A stretch of 64,000 nucleotides of DNA from Rhodococcoides kyotonense (lineage in GTDB: Bacteria > Actinomycetota > Actinomycetes > Mycobacteriales > Mycobacteriaceae). The notes below the pieces were generated by a model, which had not been told where the DNA came from, ran no database searches, and saw only the letters and a list, made by a program, of their open reading frames with translations. The position numbers and the translations under genes are program-made. This document shows positions 62,946-64,000 of the stretch, piece by piece; position 1 is the stretch's first letter; each line of letters opens with the position of its first letter. The DNA is taken from positions 559,552 to 623,551 of the forward strand of contig NZ_LVHI01000012.1 of assembly GCF_001645385.1 (NCBI RefSeq). Reading direction: 5' to 3'.

Positions 62946-63995
62946 TCAGCTGACGGATGCGTTCTCGCGCTCCGCGTTTCGCGACCGTCGCGCGCGGAGC
63001 GCGAGAAACACCTTGGCGCCGAACGGCGCCGCGAAGAGCATGATCACGAGCCGGACCACCTGTACGGCCGCGACGAAGGTGACGTTCGCGCCGCTCGCTG
63101 CGGAGACGGCCAGCACCGCCGACAGACCGCCGGGCGTCGTCGCGAGATATCCCTCCAACAGCGAGATTCCGGCGACGTGGGACAACAGCAAGCCGAGCAG
63201 GGCACACACTCCGCCGACCACGAGAATGAGCGCCACAGCCCACGGCATCACCCGTCCGACGGCCCGCACGCTGTCCCGAGTGAAAGCGAGCCCTGCCTGC
63301 CATCCGATGAGAACGAACGCGATCGGGAGCAGAACCGTCGGAGCGGTGACCCCGTCGATCCACCCTGAGAGCTCCATACCCATCGACACCGCGAGCGGTC
63401 CGAGCGTCGCGGGCGCGGGCAGCCGAATCAGCCGTGCGACGACGATCCCGACGACGATGGCACCGGCAACGACGAGAAGGTCCACGTACCACGGGGTTTC
63501 GCCGGAGCCGGTCGACGCTGCGCCGCTGGTACCCGCACCGAAGACGAGCGTCGCGACCAACGGCATCGTCACGATGATCAGTCCCACACGCATGTACTGG
63601 ACCACGGCGACCATGCGCTCGTCGCCGCCGAGTTCACGAGAGACTGCGACGAGCCCCTGCGCTCCTCCGGCGATCATCGACAGAGCACCGGTCAGAGCAT
63701 CGACGTCGCGATGGAACGCGAGGAGCATTCCCGCCGCCACGCTGACGACGAGGGTTGCGATGCACACACCGAGCGCGGGCAACCAACTCGAACCGAGAGC
63801 CGACAACGTCTCGGTGTCGACCATCAGTCCGACACTCACGGCCAGAATGCCCTGCGCGAGCATGCCCGCCGGTCTCGGAAGACGGTCGGGACCGGCGCCG
63901 CGCACCGCGAAGACGGCAGCGACGACGAGAGATGCGAACAACGCCGCGGCAGACAGTCCCAGGGCTGCCATGACCGCCCACACCACGCTCGTCAC
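62946..63995 (-). CDS. AbrB-family (PF05145) membrane transporter
   Basis: About 349 aa. Two AbrB duplication repeats with many hydrophobic spans: SMIAGGAQGLVAVSRELGGDERMVAVVQYMR (in parts) near 107 and the second repeat TTPGGLSAVLAVSAASGANVTFVAAVQVVRL near 285. AbrB-type membrane proteins (formerly misnamed ammonia monooxygenase) are putative transporters. GTG 63995 is plausible, but the true start may lie just beyond the right edge. Confidence 0.85.
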   Translation of the reverse strand: MTSVVWAVMAALGLSAAALFASLVVAAVFAVRGAGPDRLPRPAGMLAQGILAVSVGLMVDTETLSALGSSWLPALGVCIATLVVSVAAGMLLAFHRDVDALTGALSMIAGGAQGLVAVSRELGGDERMVAVVQYMRVGLIIVTMPLVATLVFGAGTSGAASTGSGETPWYVDLLVVAGAIVVGIVVARLIRLPAPATLGPLAVSMGMELSGWIDGVTAPTVLLPIAFVLIGWQAGLAFTRDSVRAVGRVMPWAVALILVVGGVCALLGLLLSHVAGISLLEGYLATTPGGLSAVLAVSAASGANVTFVAAVQVVRLVIMLFAAPFGAKVFLALRARRSRNAERENASVS

Positions 63996-64000
63996 AGCCA

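Overview
The window looks like chromosomal DNA of a high-GC actinobacterium, most probably Rhodococcus or a close Nocardiaceae relative. Reasons: uniform GC-rich third-position codon use, many ATGA/GTGA stop-start overlaps, frequent GTG starts, an IdeR/DmdR-type iron box, an actinobacterial leuA leader peptide, MMPL and FUSC membrane proteins, and a catecholate-hydroxamate siderophore locus of the heterobactin type. No rRNA, tRNA, CRISPR array, insertion sequence or prophage was seen. Genes are packed; no gene-free stretch reaches 300 bases.

Region 1 (1-17519) is a siderophore locus. From a divergent iron-box promoter near 15538-15580 a leftward operon encodes an ornithine/lysine-type N-hydroxylase, two ABC exporter half-subunits, an isochorismatase, a DHB-AMP ligase and a very large NRPS that runs off the left edge. 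The rightward pair encodes isochorismate synthase and 2,3-dihydro-DHB dehydrogenase. All enzymes to make 2,3-dihydroxybenzoate (DHB) from chorismate are present. The visible NRPS is C-A-T-E-C-T-C-A: the first A domain has an acidic pocket (basic amino acid likely), an epimerase follows, then a C-T pair with no A domain, then a module with a glycine-type code. Together with the hydroxylase this suggests a DHB / D-basic amino acid / Gly / N-hydroxyornithine siderophore.

Region 2 (17523-31445) is mainly housekeeping: two HIT proteins, a HAD phosphatase, purB, threonine aldolase, an aminotransferase, thiM, an AbiEi-like protein, purD, and a GT39/GT2-GtrA cell-envelope glycosyltransferase pair. 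A two-component system (30027-32140) ends it.

Region 3 (32241-39632) holds a DUF318 permease with its TIGR03943 partner, a guanidine-III riboswitch driving a Gdx/SugE guanidinium exporter, a protein made of thirteen exact-length decapeptide repeats, acyl-CoA dehydrogenase with a divergent TetR, leuA with a leader-peptide attenuator, and a FadR-type GntR regulator.

Region 4 (39634-44789) is a carboxylate uptake locus: CitB/CitA-type two-component system, a TctC-like lipoprotein, a CitMHS transporter and a UspA-like protein. Region 5 (44906-51408) mixes GAF-ANTAR and STAS regulators, an SRPBCC/FAD-oxidoreductase pair, and a zinc ADH / CDGSH / heme-oxygenase-like diiron protein cluster under a MarR regulator. 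Region 6 (51486-63995) contains MMPL plus lipocalin, MarR plus FUSC, a QorB/QorR redox pair, a Tat-exported ceramidase whose expected catalytic Ser is Thr, a DUF1275 protein, a TetR/MFS pair, a small secreted protein and an AbrB-family membrane protein.

Two families of dispersed palindromes occur, two copies each: one at 24870-24956 and 39550-39632 that also supplies the 3' ends of two unrelated genes, and one at 33941-33986 and 54181-54223.
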